A stretch of 64,000 bases of DNA. Source: Tillandsia leiboldiana. Taxonomy: Eukaryota; Streptophyta; Magnoliopsida; Poales; Bromeliaceae. Below, piece after piece: positions 11,801-23,489 of the stretch (positions are counted from its first letter, which is position 1; every line of letters begins with the position of its first letter). The notes beneath the pieces are model-generated. The model ran no database searches and had not been told where the DNA came from. It saw only the letters and a list, made by a program, of their open reading frames with translations. Where the stretch lies: contig JAQNDB010000103.1 of assembly GCA_029204045.2 (NCBI GenBank), positions 62,001 to 126,000 of the forward strand, written 5' to 3'. The translations under genes were made by a program, and so were the position numbers.

Positions 11801-13119
11801 TGAAACTTCTTGGGGATATTCTCTAAGCCCTACAGAATTTTCCTATCATCTTGGTTCGAAGCTGGAGCCACCGGATGCAGCAAACGGCTTGGGCGGAGCG
11901 ATCTAGGGTTCCGGCGGGTGCATTTTCCCCGCCGGCAACCCGGAGCATTCCCGACTTCGGGGTTCGGCTGGGAGGTTCACCAAGAGGTGATGGAGGGGCT
12001 CAGGGCATCAAGGTAGCAAGAAAAACACAAAAACACAAGACCTCACCTTCGCCGGATCCGAGGAAGAAGAAGTTGCCGAGGTTCCTTCTCCGGCGACGGC
12101 AGGCTATGGGCTCTTCGGGGTAGGCTTCAAGGTGCCAAAGGATAAACCCAGGAGACACCAAACTTGGGCTGTTGCGATTTGATGGCCTCCCCACACAACC
12201 AATCCCGAAATCAAGAACCAAGGTTACTTGTTCTTCGTTTTTCCGGCGACGGGGGAGGCGGCCGACGGTGCAGGTGCTCGGGAAGAGAAGTCGTAGGGAT
12301 CGTGGGGTGGCTGCGGTTACACACAAGGAGCGGCTAGGGTTCTCACAATGAAAACCCAAAAAACTATAATATAAAATGCAACAAATTGCTATTTAGCCCT
12401 CAACTCTTTGTATTTTGCTATGAGCCCTTTACTGTAGAACAATTATGCACAGAGGTCCCTCTTGAACAAGTTTGGAGCAATTCCACACATAAAATATAAG
12501 GACTCTTTGCGAAATATTGTAACTTTTTGCATATTTCACGCTTTTTGAGACAACCGGGTTGTCAAACTGAAAAATGGACACCGCCACGACGTCCGGCTCG
12601 ACAAAACCTATCAGGTAGCGATTTTGGTTTGCTAAAATTTAGCTCCATAAATTTTAAAATCCATCTTATACTGTAAATTATACAGTTCGGCACGCTTTAC
12701 GAGGCTTTAGGCTCGTAAAATGCAAATTTCGTCAGCGCCACTGCGCTCAGAACATCGAAAATAGCTAAGACTGACTACTCACACCCTTATGTTCAGGGTC
12801 TAGACAGTGAAACGGCCGACGTCCGTCGACGGGGGATTTAAAACAGGAGGTTACTATTCACTACTTAAGTCGCGGGGCCCGCCCGGGTCTTTGCTGATTT
12901 CTGGATAATCCGACCGTTGGATCGTAAACATATGAATATGAATCTTTCATGTTTCGACGAGACGGTCGCAAAGGTGATCTCGGATTTTCGAGATCAGGCC
13001 CCGATCAAAAGTCGATATTTTAGGGCCACTATTGCACCACTAATAGTTCAATTTTACTATTTAATAACCCAGGCAACTATTTAAACTTAATTTCAGATTT
13101 TAAAATCACGGTTACTACA
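8844..13119 (-). repeat. 5' LTR of element A1
   Basis: This is the partner of 2744-7028, 4276 bp long. It is closer to the LTR at 27782-32033 than to its own partner: for example GCGCAACAACTC, CACGGGTCGCC and AAGTACAGG are shared. That fits a later segmental duplication of this side of the element. Confidence 0.93.
12365..12376 (-). promoter_or_regulatory. Candidate TATA box in the A1 5' LTR
   Basis: This is the same TTTTATATTATA motif as in the partner LTR, here in the copy that would drive the element. AACCCTAGCC follows about 30 nt downstream on the minus strand. Confidence 0.5.
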
Positions 13120-13207
13120 GTCTGTTACGCCCGTTTTGCAAACTCTGATTTATCAAAAGAAAAAAAAAAAATTTTCAGACCTGATTTTTAAAACTCGGGG
13201 CGTGACA
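13120..13207 (+). mobile_element. Right tail of the element B LTR, after nested A1
   Basis: The tail begins with GTCTG (the right target duplication of A1, 13120-13124) and carries TTACGCCCGTTTTGC. It then has an A tract and ends AAACTCGGGGCGTGACA at 13207. The same terminal module closes the LTRs of C (38871, 43990) and D (53359, 59309). The next base begins 5S spacer at CCCGCGCGCGAAG, so B itself sits in the 5S array about 80 bp upstream of a 5S gene. Confidence 0.9.
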
Positions 13208-13287
13208 CCCGCGCGCGAAGCTATGGCCGCCTTGCCGAACCGGGCGCGAGGCGGCGCCATAAGAGGGCCGGCCGGCACAATGTTGTC

Positions 13288-13406
13288 GGACGCGATCATA
13301 CCAGCACTAAATCACCGGATCCCATCAGAACTCCGCAGTTTAGTGTGCTTGGGCGAGAGTAGTACTGGGATGGGTGACCCCCTGGGAAGTCCTCGTGTTG
13401 CATCCC
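13288..13406 (+). rRNA. 5S rRNA gene, copy 1
   Basis: The copy has 119 nt. Against the array majority it has T4C, G25T, A54T and A80G. A54T falls in the internal A-box. Its upstream region is only 80 bp of 5S spacer before the element B LTR. Copy 14 carries exactly the same four changes. Confidence 0.95.
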
Positions 13407-14105
13407 TCATTATTTTGCAAATTTTCCCGGCTGTTTTGATTTCGGACTCAAATTTTAAATTTTTTTATTTTTATTCTAGATTTAAAATTAAATGTAAATT
13501 TTAATTTTTCAAGTGACAAATTTCAAAATATTATTTTCGAATCTTAAATTTTAAGCTTAAAAATATAAATATTTAAAAATGTAGATTTGATATTTCAAAT
13601 TAAAATTTTTACTTTTAATTTTACCTTTAAATTTTCAATTTTTAAATTTTGATTTTAGACTTTAAATTCAAAATTTAAATTTTGATTTAAAAATTTAAAA
13701 TGCAAATTTTGAAATTTCAAATTATAAATTAATATTTTAAATTAAAATGTCGAATTTTAAATTTTCTTGTGCAAATTTAAATTTCAATTCGAAATTCAAA
13801 TTATTCTAAAATAAGATTTAGAAAAAAATATTATTAGCAAACAGAGAAATTTTTTACCAGATTGTTTTAAAAAATAAACTTTCCGTCTAATCCCAGCCAA
13901 ACGCGCGACAGTCTTTAGGCAAAATCAATTCGGACCAAACTATTACCGCTTACCGAAAGTGGACGTAGAGCCTTCTTCTTCTTCTTCTTCTTCTTCTTCT
14001 ATGCGCTGCACGTCCAAAACGGGCGCCCGCGCGCGAAGCTATGGCAGCCTTGCCGAACCGGGCGCGAGGCGGCGCCATATGAGGGCCGGCCGGCACAATG
14101 ATGTC

Positions 14106-14224
14106 GGATGCGATCATACCAGCACTAAAGCACCGGATCCCATCAGAACTCCGCAGTTAAGTGTGCTTGGGCGAGAGTAGTACTAGGATGGGTGACCTCC
14201 TGGGAAGTCCTCGTGTTGCATCCC
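14106..14224 (+). rRNA. 5S rRNA gene, copy 2
   Basis: The copy has 119 nt with a single difference from the array majority, C93T, which restores the GACCTCC form common in plants. The upstream box reads ATATGA instead of ATAAGA, which may weaken it. Copy 15 is its duplicate. Confidence 0.96.
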
Positions 14225-14700
14225 CCATTATTTTGTAAATTTTCCCGGCTGTTTTGATATCGGACTCAAATTTTAATTTTTTTTTTATTCTAGATTTAAA
14301 ATTAAATATAAATTTTAATTTTTCAAATGACAAATTTCAAAATATTATTTTCGAATCTTAAATTTTAAGTTTAAAAATATAAATATTTAAAAATGTAGAT
14401 TTGATATTTCAAATTGCAATTTTTACTTTTAATTTTACCTTTAAATTTTTAATTTTTAAATTTTGATTTTAGACTTTAAATTGAAAATTTAAATTTTGAT
14501 TTAAAAATTTAAAATGCAAATTTTGAAATTTCAAATTATAAATTAATATTTTAAATTAAAATGTCGAATTTTAAATTTTCTTGTGCAAATTGAAATTTCA
14601 ATTCGAAATTCAAATTATTCTAAAATAAGATTTAGAAAAAAATATTATTAGCAAACAGAGAAATTTTTTACCAGATTGTTTTAAAAAATAAACTTTCCGT

Positions 14701-14791
14701 CTAATCTCAGCCAAACGCGCGAAGCTATGGCCGCCTTGCCGAACCGGGCGCGAGGCGGCGCCATAAGAGGGCCGGCCGGCATAATGTTGTC
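14701..14791 (+). repeat. Shortened 5S spacer lacking the TTC block
   Basis: The spacer passes straight from CCAAACGCGCGA to AGCTATGGCC. It lacks about 127 bp (the GACAGTC stretch, the microsatellite and the TGCACGTCC part) that other units have. The deletion ends both lie at a CGCGCGA repeat, as expected from slippage or unequal exchange. The -28 region is intact. The unit ending at 17108 has the same deletion. Confidence 0.85.
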
Positions 14792-14910
14792 GGATGCGAT
14801 CGTACCAGCACTAAAGCACCGGATTCCATCAGAACTCCGCAGTTAAGTGTGCTTGGGCGAGAGTAGTACTAGGATGCGTGACCCCCTGGTAAGTCCTCGT
14901 GTTGCATCCC
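14792..14910 (+). rRNA. 5S rRNA gene, copy 3
   Basis: The copy has 119 nt with A11G, C34T, G86C and G99T. Its proximal promoter is present but the distal (TTC) part is deleted. Copy 6 shares all four changes. Confidence 0.95.
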
Positions 14911-15604
14911 TCTTTATTTTGCAAATTTTTTCGGCTGTTTTTATTTCGGACTCAAATTTTAATTTTTTTTTTTTATTCTAGATTTAAAATTAAATGTAAA
15001 TTTTAATTTTTCAAATGACAAATTTCAAAATATTATTTTCGAATCTTAAATTTTAAGTTTAAAAATATAAATATTTAAAAATGTAGATTTGATATTTCAA
15101 ATTACAATTTTTACTTTTAATTTTACCTTTAAATTTTTAATTTTTAAATTTTGATTTTAGATTTTAAATTGAAAATTTAAATTTTGATTTAAAAATTTAA
15201 AATGCAAATTTTGAAATTTCAAATTATAAATTAATATTTTAAATTAAAATGTCGAATTTTAAATTTTCATGTGCAAATTTAAATTTTAATTCGAAATTCA
15301 AATTATTCTAAAATAAGATTTAGAAAAAAATATTATTAGCAAACGGAGAAATTTTTTACCAGATTGTTTTAAAAAATAAACTTTCCGTGTAAGCTCAGCC
15401 AAACGCGCGACAGTCTTTAGGCAAAATCAATTCGGACCAAACTATTACCGCTTATCGAAATTGGACGTTGAGCCTTGTTCTTCTTCTTCTTCTTCTTCTA
15501 TGCGCTGCACGTCCAAAACGGGCGCCCGCGCGCGAAGCTATGGCCGCCTTGCCGAACCGGGCGCGAGGCAGCGCCATAAGAGGGACGGCGGGCACAATGT
15601 TGTT

Positions 15605-15722
15605 GGATGCGATCATACTATCACTAAAGCTCAAGATTCCATCAGAACTCCGCAGTTAAGTGTGCTTGGGCGAGAGTAGTACTAGGATGGGTGACCCCTG
15701 GGAAGTCCTCGTGTTGCATCCC
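15605..15722 (+). rRNA. 5S rRNA gene, copy 4 (118 nt)
   Basis: One C is missing from the run at 91-95. Other changes are C15T, G17T, A27T, C29A, G30A and C34T. The clustered changes near 15-30 would disturb helices of the rRNA, so function is doubtful. Confidence 0.93.
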
Positions 15723-16419
15723 CCATTATTTTGCAAATTTTCCCGGTTGTTTTGATTTCGGACTCAAATTTAAATTTTTTTTTTTTATTCTAGATTTAAA
15801 ATTAAATGTAAATTTTAATTTTTCAAATGACAAATTTCAAAATATTATTTTCGAATCTTAAATTTTAAGTTTAAAAATATAAATATTTAAAAATGTAGAT
15901 TTGATATTTCAAATTGCAATTTTTACTTTTAATTTTACCTTTAAGTTTTTAATTTTTAAATTTTGATTTTAGACTTTAAATTGAAAATTTAAATTTTGAT
16001 TTAAAAATTTAAAATGTAAATTTTGAAATTTCAAATTATAAATTAATATTTTAAATTAAAATGTCGAATTTTAAATTTTCTTGTGCAAATTTAAATTTTA
16101 ATTCGAAATTCAAATTATTCTAAAATAAGATTTAGAAAAAAATATTATTAGCAAACAGAGAAATTTTTTACCAGATTGTTTTAAAAATTGAACTTTCCGT
16201 CTAATCTCAGCCAAACGCGCGACAGTCTTTAGGCAAAATCAATTCGGACCAAACTATTACCGCTTACCGAAATTGGACGTTGAGCCTTCTTCTTCTTCTT
16301 CTTCTTCTTCTTCTATTGGCTGCACGTCCAAAACGGGCGCCCGCGCGCGAAGCTATGGCCGCCTTGCCGAACCGGGCGCGAGGCGGCGCCATAAGAGGGC
16401 CGGCCGGCATAATGTTGTC

Positions 16420-16538
16420 GGATGCGATCATACCAGCACTATAGCATCGGATTCCATCAGAACTCCGTAGTTAAATGTGCTTGGGCGAGAGTAGTACTAG
16501 GATTGGTGACCCCCTGGTAAGTCCTCGTGTTGCATCCC
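16420..16538 (+). rRNA. 5S rRNA gene, copy 5
   Basis: The copy has 119 nt with A23T, C28T, C34T, C49T, G56A, G85T and G99T. G56A is in the A-box. The pattern is shared with copies 8 and 11, placing it in the same lineage. Confidence 0.94.
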
Positions 16539-17017
16539 TCTTTATTTTGCAAATTTTCCCGGCTGTTTTTATTTCGGACTCAAATTTTTAATTTTTTTTT
16601 TTTTATTCTAGATTTAAAATTAAATATAAATTTTAATTTTTCAAATGACAAATTTCAAAATATTATTTTCGAATCTTAAATTTTAAGTTGAAAAATATAA
16701 ATATTTAAAAATGTAGATTTGATATTTCAAATTGCAATTTTTACTTTTAATTTTACCTTTAAATTTTTAATTTTTAAATTTTGATTTTAGACTTTAAATT
16801 GAAAATTTAAATTTTGATTTAAAAATTTAAAATGCAAATTTTGAAATTTCAAATTATAAATTAATATTTTAAATTAAAATATCAAATTTTAAATTTTCTT
16901 GTGCAAATTGAAATTTCAATTCGAAATTCAAATTATTCTAAAATAAGATTTAGAAAAAATATTATTAGCAAACAGAGAAATTTTTTACCAGATTGTTTTA
17001 AAAAATAAACTTTCCGT

Positions 17018-17108
17018 CTAATCTCAGCCAAACGCGCGAAGCTATGGCCGCCTTGCCGAACCGGGCGCGAGGCGGCGCCATAAGAGGGCCGGCCGGCATA
17101 ATGTTGTC
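17018..17108 (+). repeat. Second shortened 5S spacer
   Basis: It shows the same ~127-bp deletion between CGCGCGA repeats as at 14701-14791. The shared junction shows that one event was copied with its unit. Confidence 0.85.
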
Positions 17109-17227
17109 GGATGCGATCGTACCAGCACTAAAGCACCGGATTCCATCAGAACTCCGCAGTTAAGTGTGCTTGGGCGAGAGTAGTACTAGGATGCGTGACC
17201 CCCTGGTAAGTCCTCGTGTTGCATCCC
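17109..17227 (+). rRNA. 5S rRNA gene, copy 6
   Basis: The copy has 119 nt and the same variants as copy 3 (A11G, C34T, G86C, G99T), 2317 bp away. Confidence 0.95.
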
Positions 17228-17922
17228 TCTTTATTTTGCAAATTTTCCCGGCTGTTTTTATTTCGGACTCAAATTTTAAATTTTTTTTTTTTATTCTAGA
17301 TTTAAAATTAAATGTAAATTTTAATTTTTCAAATGACAAATTTCAAAATATTATTTTCGAATCTTAAATTTTAAGTTTAAAAATATAAATATTTAAAAAT
17401 GTAGATTTGATATTTGAAATTACAATTTTTACTTTTAATTTTACCTTTAAATTTTTAATTTTTAAATTTTGATTTTAGATTTTAAATTGAAAATTTAAAT
17501 TTTGATTTAAAAATTTAAAATGCAAATTTTGAAATTTCAAATTATAAATTAATATTTTAAATTAAAATGTCGAATTTTAAATTTTCATGTGCAAATTTAA
17601 ATTTTAATTCGAAATTCAAATTATTCTAAAATAAGATTTAGAAAAAAATATTATTAGCAAACAGAGAAATTTTTTACCAGATTGTTTTAAAAAATAAACT
17701 TTCCGTGTAAGCTCAGCCAAACGCGCGACAGTCTTTAGGCAAAATCAATTCGGACCAAACTATTACCGCTTATCGAAATTGGACGTTGAGCCTTCTTCTT
17801 CTTCTTCTTCTTCTTCTATGCGCTGCACGTCCAAAACGGGCGCCCGCGCGCGAAGCTATAGCCGCCTTGCCGAACCGGGCGCGAGGCGGCGCCATAAGAT
17901 GGACGGCCGGCACGATGTTGTT

Positions 17923-18041
17923 GGATGTGATCATACTATCACTAAAGCTCCAGATCCCATCAGAACTCCGCAGTTAAGTGTGCTTGGGCGAGAGTAGTAC
18001 TAGGATGGGTGACCCCCCGGGAAGTCCTCGTGTTGCATCCC
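17923..18041 (+). rRNA. 5S rRNA gene, copy 7
   Basis: The copy has 119 nt with C6T, C15T, G17T, A27T, G30A and T96C. It is of the copy 4/10 lineage. Upstream the box reads ATAAGA, but the adjoining GGGCC is changed to TGGACGG. Confidence 0.94.
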
Positions 18042-18743
18042 CTATTATTTTGCAAATTTTCCCGGCTGTTTTTATTTCGGACTCAAATTTAAATTTTTTT
18101 TTTTATTCTAGATTTAAAATTAAATATAAATTTTAATTTTTCAAATGACAAATTTCAAAATATTATTTTCGAATCTTAAATTTTAAGTTTAAAAATATAA
18201 ATATTTAAAAATGTAGATTTGATATTTCAAATTGCAATTTTTACTTTTAATTTTACCTTTAAGTTTTTAATTTTTAAATTTTGATTTTAGACTTTAAATT
18301 GAAAATTTAAATTTTGATTTAAAAATTTAAAATGCAAATTTTGAAATTTCAAATTATAAATTAATATTTTAAATTAAAATGTCGAATTTTAAATTTTCTT
18401 GTGCAAATTTAAATTTTAATTCGAAATTCAAATTATTCTAAAATAAGATTTAGAAAAAAATATTATTAGCAAACAGAGAAATTTTTTACCAGATTGTTTT
18501 AAAAATTGAACTTTCCGTCTAATCTCAGCCAAACGCGCGACAGTCTTTAAGCAAAATCAATTCGGACCAAACTATTACCGCTTACCGAAATTGGACGTTG
18601 AGCCTTCTTCTTCTTCTTCTTCTTCTTCTTCTTCTTCTATGCGCTGCACGTCCAAAACGGGCGCCCGCGCGCGAAGCTATGGCCGCCTTGCCGAACCGGG
18701 CGCGAGGCGGCGCCATAAGAGGGCCGGCCGGCATAATGTTGTT

Positions 18744-18862
18744 GGATGCGATCATACCAGCACTATAGCATCGGATTCCATCAGAACTTCGTAGTTAAAT
18801 GTGCTTAGGCGAGAGTAGTACTAGGATGGGTGACCCCCTGGTAAGTCCTCGTGTTGCATCCC
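18744..18862 (+). rRNA. 5S rRNA gene, copy 8
   Basis: The copy has 119 nt with A23T, C28T, C34T, C46T, C49T, G56A, G64A and G99T. Two changes (56 and 64) lie in the A-box, so transcription is doubtful. Confidence 0.94.
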
Positions 18863-19557
18863 TCTTTATTTTGCAAATTTTCCCGGCTGTTTTTATTACG
18901 GACTCAAATTTTAAATTTTTTTTTTTTATTCTAGATTTAAAATTAAATGTAAATTTTAATTTTTCAAATGACAAATTTCAAAATATTATTTTCGAATTTT
19001 AAATTTTAAGTTTAAAAATATAAATATTTAAAAATGTAGATTTGATATTTCAAATTGCAATTTTTACTTTTAATTTTACCTTTAAATTTTCAATTTTTAA
19101 ATTTTTATTTTAGACTTTAAATTGAAAATTTAAATTTTGATTTAAAAATTTAAAATGCAAATTTTGAAATTTCAAATTATAAATTAATATTTTAAATTAA
19201 AATGTCGAATTTTAAATTTTCTTGTGCAAATTTAAATTTCAATTCGAAATTCAAATTATTCTAAAATAAGATTTAGAAAAAAATATTATTAGCAAACAGA
19301 GAAATTTTTTACCAGATTGTTTTAAAAAATAAACTTTCCGTCTAAGCTCAGCCAAACGCGCGACAGTCTTTAGGCAAAATCAATTCGGACCAAACTATTA
19401 CCGCTTACCGAAATTCGACGTTGAGCCTTCTTCTTCTTCTTCTTCTTCTTCTATGCGCTGCACGTCCAAAACGGGCGCCCGCGCGCGAAGCTATGGCCGC
19501 CTTGCCGAACCGGGCGCGAGGCGGCGCCATAAGAGGGCCGGCCGGCACAATATTGTT

Positions 19558-19676
19558 GGATGCGATCATACCAGCACTAAAGCACCGGATCCCATCAGAA
19601 CTCCGCAGTTAAGTGTGCTTGGGCGAGAGTAGTACTAGGATGCGTGACCCCCTGGGAAGTCCTCGTGTTGCATCCC
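19558..19676 (+). rRNA. 5S rRNA gene, copy 9
   Basis: The copy has 119 nt and a single difference, G86C. The upstream sequence has TATTG in place of TGTTG near -6. Confidence 0.96.
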
Positions 19677-20373
19677 CCATTATTTTGCAAATTTTCCCGG
19701 CTGTTTTGATTTCGGACTAAAATTTTAAATTTTTTTTTTTATTCTAGATTTAAAATTAAATGTAAATTTTAATTTTTCAAATGACAAATTTCAAAATATT
19801 ATTTTCAAATCTTAAATTTTAAGTTTAAAAATATAAATATTTAAAAATGTAGATTTGATATTTCAAATTGCAATTTTTACTTTTAATTTTACCTTTAAAT
19901 TTTCAATTTTTAAATTTTGATTTTAGACTTTAAATTGAAAATTTAAATTTTTATTTAAAAATTTAAAATGCGAATTTTGAAATTTCAAATTATAAATTAA
20001 TATTTTAAATTAAAATGTCGAATTTTAAATTTTCTTGTGCAAATTTAAATTTCAATTCGAAATTCAAATTATTCTAAAATAAGATTTGGAAAAAAATATT
20101 ATTAGCAAACAGAGAAATTTTTTACCAGATTGTTTTAAAAAATAAACTTTCCGTCTAATCTCAGCCAAACGCGCGACAGTCTTTAGGCAAAATCAATTCG
20201 GACCAAACTATTACCGCTTACCGAAATTGGACGTTGAGCCTTCTTCTTCTTCTTCTTCTTCTTCTTCTATGCGCTGCACGTCCAAAACGGGCGCCCGCGC
20301 GCGAAGCTATAGCCGCCTTGCCGAACCGGGCGCGAGGCGGCGCCATAAGATGGACGGCCGGCACAATGTTGTT

Positions 20374-20491
20374 GGATTTGATCATACTATCACTAAAGCT
20401 CCAGATCCCATCAGAACTCCCAGTTAAGTGTGCTTGGGCGAGAGTAGTACTAGGATGGGTGACCCCCTGGGAAGTCCTCGTGTTGCATCCC
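20374..20491 (+). rRNA. 5S rRNA gene, copy 10 (118 nt)
   Basis: It has G5T, C6T, C15T, G17T, A27T and G30A, and it lacks G48 of the CCGCAG stretch. It is of the copy 4/7 lineage, 2451 bp after copy 7. Confidence 0.93.
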
Positions 20492-21194
20492 CTATTATTT
20501 TGCAAATTTTCCCGGCTGTTTTTATTTCGGACTCAAATTTAAATTTTTTTTTTTTATTCTAGATTTAAAATTAAATATAAATTTTAATTTTTCAAATGAC
20601 AAATTTCAAAATATTATTTTCGAATCTTAAATTTTAAGTTTAAAAATATAAATATTTAAAAATGTAGATTTGATATTTCAAATTGCAATTTTTACTTTTA
20701 ATTTTACCTTTAAGTTTTTAATTTTTAAATTTTGATTTTAGACTTTAAATTGAAAATTTAAATTTTGATTTAAAAATTTAAAATGCAAATTTTGAAATTT
20801 CAAATTATAAATTAATATTTTAAATTAAAATGTCGAATTTTAAATTTTCTTGTGCAAATTTAAATTTTAATTCGAAATTCAAATTATTCTAAAATAAGAT
20901 TTAGAAAAAAATATTATTAGCAAACAGAGAAATTTTTTACCAGATTGTTTTAAAAATTGAACTTTCCGTCTAATCTCAGCCAAACGCGCGACAGTCTTTA
21001 GGCAAAATCAATTCGGACCAAACTATTACCGCTTACCGAAATTGGACGTTGAGCCTTCTTCTTCTTCTTCTTCTTCTTCTTCTTCTTCTATGCGCTGCAC
21101 GTCCAAAACGGGCGCCCGCGCGCGAAGCTAAGGCCGCCTTGCCGAACCGGGCGCGAGGCGGCGCCATAAGAGTTCCGGCCGGCATAATGTTGTT

Positions 21195-21313
21195 GGATGC
21201 GATCATACCAGCACTATAGCATCGGATTCCATCAGAACTTCGTAGTTAAATGTGCTTGGGCGAGAGTAGTACTAGGATGGGTGACCCCCTGGTAAGTCCT
21301 CGTGTTGCATCCC
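21195..21313 (+). rRNA. 5S rRNA gene, copy 11
   Basis: The copy has 119 nt with A23T, C28T, C34T, C46T, C49T, G56A and G99T. It lies 2451 bp after copy 8. Upstream, GAGGGCC is changed to GAGTTCC. Confidence 0.94.
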
Positions 21314-22006
21314 TTTTTATTTTGCAAATTTTCCCGGCTGTTTTTATTTCGGACTCAAATTTTAAATTTTTTTTTTTATTCTAGATTTAAAATTAAATGT
21401 AAATTTAATTTTTCAAATGACAAATTTCAAAATATTATTTTCGAATTTTAAATTTTAAGTTTAAAAATATAAATATTTAAAAATGTAGATTTGATATTTC
21501 AAATTGCAATTTTTACTTTTAATTTTACCTTTAAATTTTCAATTTTTAAATTTTTATTTTAGACTTTAAATTGAAAATTTAAATTTTGATTTAAAAATTT
21601 AAAATGCAAATTTTGAAATTTCAAATTATAAATTAATATTTTAAATTAAAATGTCGAATTTTAAATTTTCTTGTGCAAATTTAAATTTCAATTCGAAATT
21701 CAAATTATTCTAAAATAAGATTTAGAAAAAAATATTATTAGCAAACAGAGAAATTTTTTACCAGATTGTTTTAAAAAATAAACTTTCCGTCTAAGCTCTG
21801 CCAAACGCGCGACAGTCTTTAGGCAAAATCAATTCGGACCAAACTATTACCGCTTACCGAAATTCGACGTTGAGCCTTCTTCTTCTTCTTCTTCTTCTTC
21901 TATGCGCTGCACGTCCAAAACGGGCGCCCGCGCGCGAAGCTATGGCCGCCTTGCCGAACCGGGCGCGAGGCGGCGCCATAAGAGGGCCGGCCGGCACAAT
22001 ATTGTT

Positions 22007-22125
22007 GGATGCGATCATACCAGCACTAAAGCACCGGATCCCATCAGAACTCCGCAGTTAAGTGTGCTTGGGCGAGAGTAGTACTAGGATGCGTGACCCC
22101 CTGGGAAGTCCTCGTGTTGCATCCC
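22007..22125 (+). rRNA. 5S rRNA gene, copy 12
   Basis: The copy has 119 nt and a single difference, G86C, shared with copy 9 (2449 bp upstream). Confidence 0.96.
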
Positions 22126-22823
22126 CCATTATTTTGCAAATTTTCCCGGCTGTTTTGATTTCGGACTAAAATTTTAAATTTTTTTTTTTTATTCTAGATT
22201 TAAAATTAAATGTAAATTTTAATTTTTCAAATGACAAATTTCAAAATATTATTTTCAAATCTTAAATTTTAAGTTTAAAAATATAAATATTTAAAAATGT
22301 AGATTTGATATTTCAAATTGTAATTTTTACTTTTAATTTTACCTTTAAATTTTCAATTTTTAAATTTTGATTTTAGACTTTAAATTGAAAATTTAAATTT
22401 TGATTTAAAAATTTAAAATGCGAATTTTGAAATTTCAAATTATAAATTAATATTTTAAATTAAAATGTCGAATTTTAAATTTTCTTGTGCAAATTTAAAT
22501 TTCAATTCGAAATTCAAATTATTCTAAAATAAGATTTGGAAAAAAATATTATTAGCAAACAGAGAAATTTTTTACCAGATTGTTTTAAAAAATAAACTTT
22601 CCGTCTAATCTCAGCCAAACGCGCGACAGTCTTTAGGCAAAATCAATTCGGACCAAACTATTACCGCTTACCGAAATTGGACGTTGAGCCTTCTTCTTCT
22701 TCTTCTTCTTCTTCTTCTATGCGCTGCACGTCCAAAACGGGCGCCCGCGCGCGAAGCTATGGCCGCCTTGCCGAACCGGGCGCGAGGCGGCGCCATAAGA
22801 GTGCCGGCCGGCACAATGTTGTT

Positions 22824-22929
22824 GGATGCGATCATACCAGCACTAAAGCACCGGATCCATCAGAACTCCGCAGTTACGAGAGTAGTACTAGGATGGGTGA
22901 CCCCCTGGGAAGTCCTCGTGGTTCATCCC
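22824..22929 (+). pseudogene. 5S rRNA pseudogene, copy 13
   Basis: The copy has only 106 nt. A 12-nt deletion removes the middle of the A-box (AGTTA runs directly into CGAGAG), one C is lost from GATCCC, and the 3' end reads GTGGTTCATCCC. It is the last unit before the B' insertion. Losing the internal promoter should abolish Pol III transcription. Confidence 0.92.
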
Positions 22930-23489
22930 CCTTTATTTTGCAAATTTTCTCGGCTGTTTTTATTTCGGACTCAAATTTTAAATTTTTTTTTTTTATTGTA
23001 GATTTAAAATTAAATGTAAATTTTAAATTTTCAAATGACAAATTTCAAAATATTATTTTCAAATCTTAAATTTTAAGTTTAAAAATATAAATATTTAAAA
23101 ATGTAGATTTGATATTTCAAATTGCAATTTTTATTTTTAATTTACCTTTAAATTTTCAATTTTTAAATTTTGATTTTAGACTTTTAATTGAAAATTTAAA
23201 TTTGATTTAAAAATTTAAAATGCAAATTTTGAAATTTCAATTATAAATTAATATTTTAAATTAAAATGTCGAATTTTAAATTTTCTTGTGCAAATTTAAA
23301 TTTCAATTCGAAATTCAAATTATTCTAAAATAAGATTTAGAAAAAAATATTATTAGCAAACAAAAAATTTTTTTACCAGATTGTGTTTAAAAAATAAACT
23401 TTCCGTCTAAGCTCAGCCAAACGCGCGACAGTCTTTAGGCAAAATCAATTCGGACCAAACTATTACCGCTTACCGAAATTGGACGTTGA

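Larger units (their letters stand above)
2744..13119 (-). mobile_element. Element A1: complete gag-only Ty3/gypsy retrotransposon, minus strand
   Basis: The element is 10,376 bp long and flanked by GTCTG on both sides. It has two nearly identical LTRs (4285 and 4276 bp) with TG...CA ends, read on the minus strand as TGTAGTAACC...GGGGCGTGACA. Between them lies only 1815 bp, containing in minus-strand order a primer site, a short leader, gag and a polypurine tract. There is no protease, reverse transcriptase, RNase H or integrase, so the element is non-autonomous. Its gag matches the Ty3/gypsy capsid family, and the TTTCGGGGACGAAA motif before the polypurine tract is typical of Tekay/Del chromoviruses. 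The two LTRs differ at roughly 25-30 sites by eye, which suggests a fairly recent insertion. Confidence 0.93.
13208..23489 (+). repeat. 5S rDNA tandem array, block 1 (13 genes)
   Basis: Units of 812-821 bp, with two of 686 and 689 bp, run in direct orientation. Each has the 5S gene, then ~500 bp of extremely AT-rich spacer beginning with a T4 run, a conserved ACGCGCGACAG stretch, a (TTC)n microsatellite, and a GC-rich proximal part with GGCGCCATAAG. Units 3-5, 6-8 and 9 plus 10-12 show a three-unit higher-order pattern. Apart from the genes and promoters the spacers hold nothing recognisable. Confidence 0.97.

Noticed and set aside
13407..13870. AT-rich spacer as a possible origin, matrix attachment region or CRISPR-like repeat
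   Set aside because: It is low-complexity AAATTT-type sequence repeated with each 5S unit. No distinct motif or spacer pattern supports another role.
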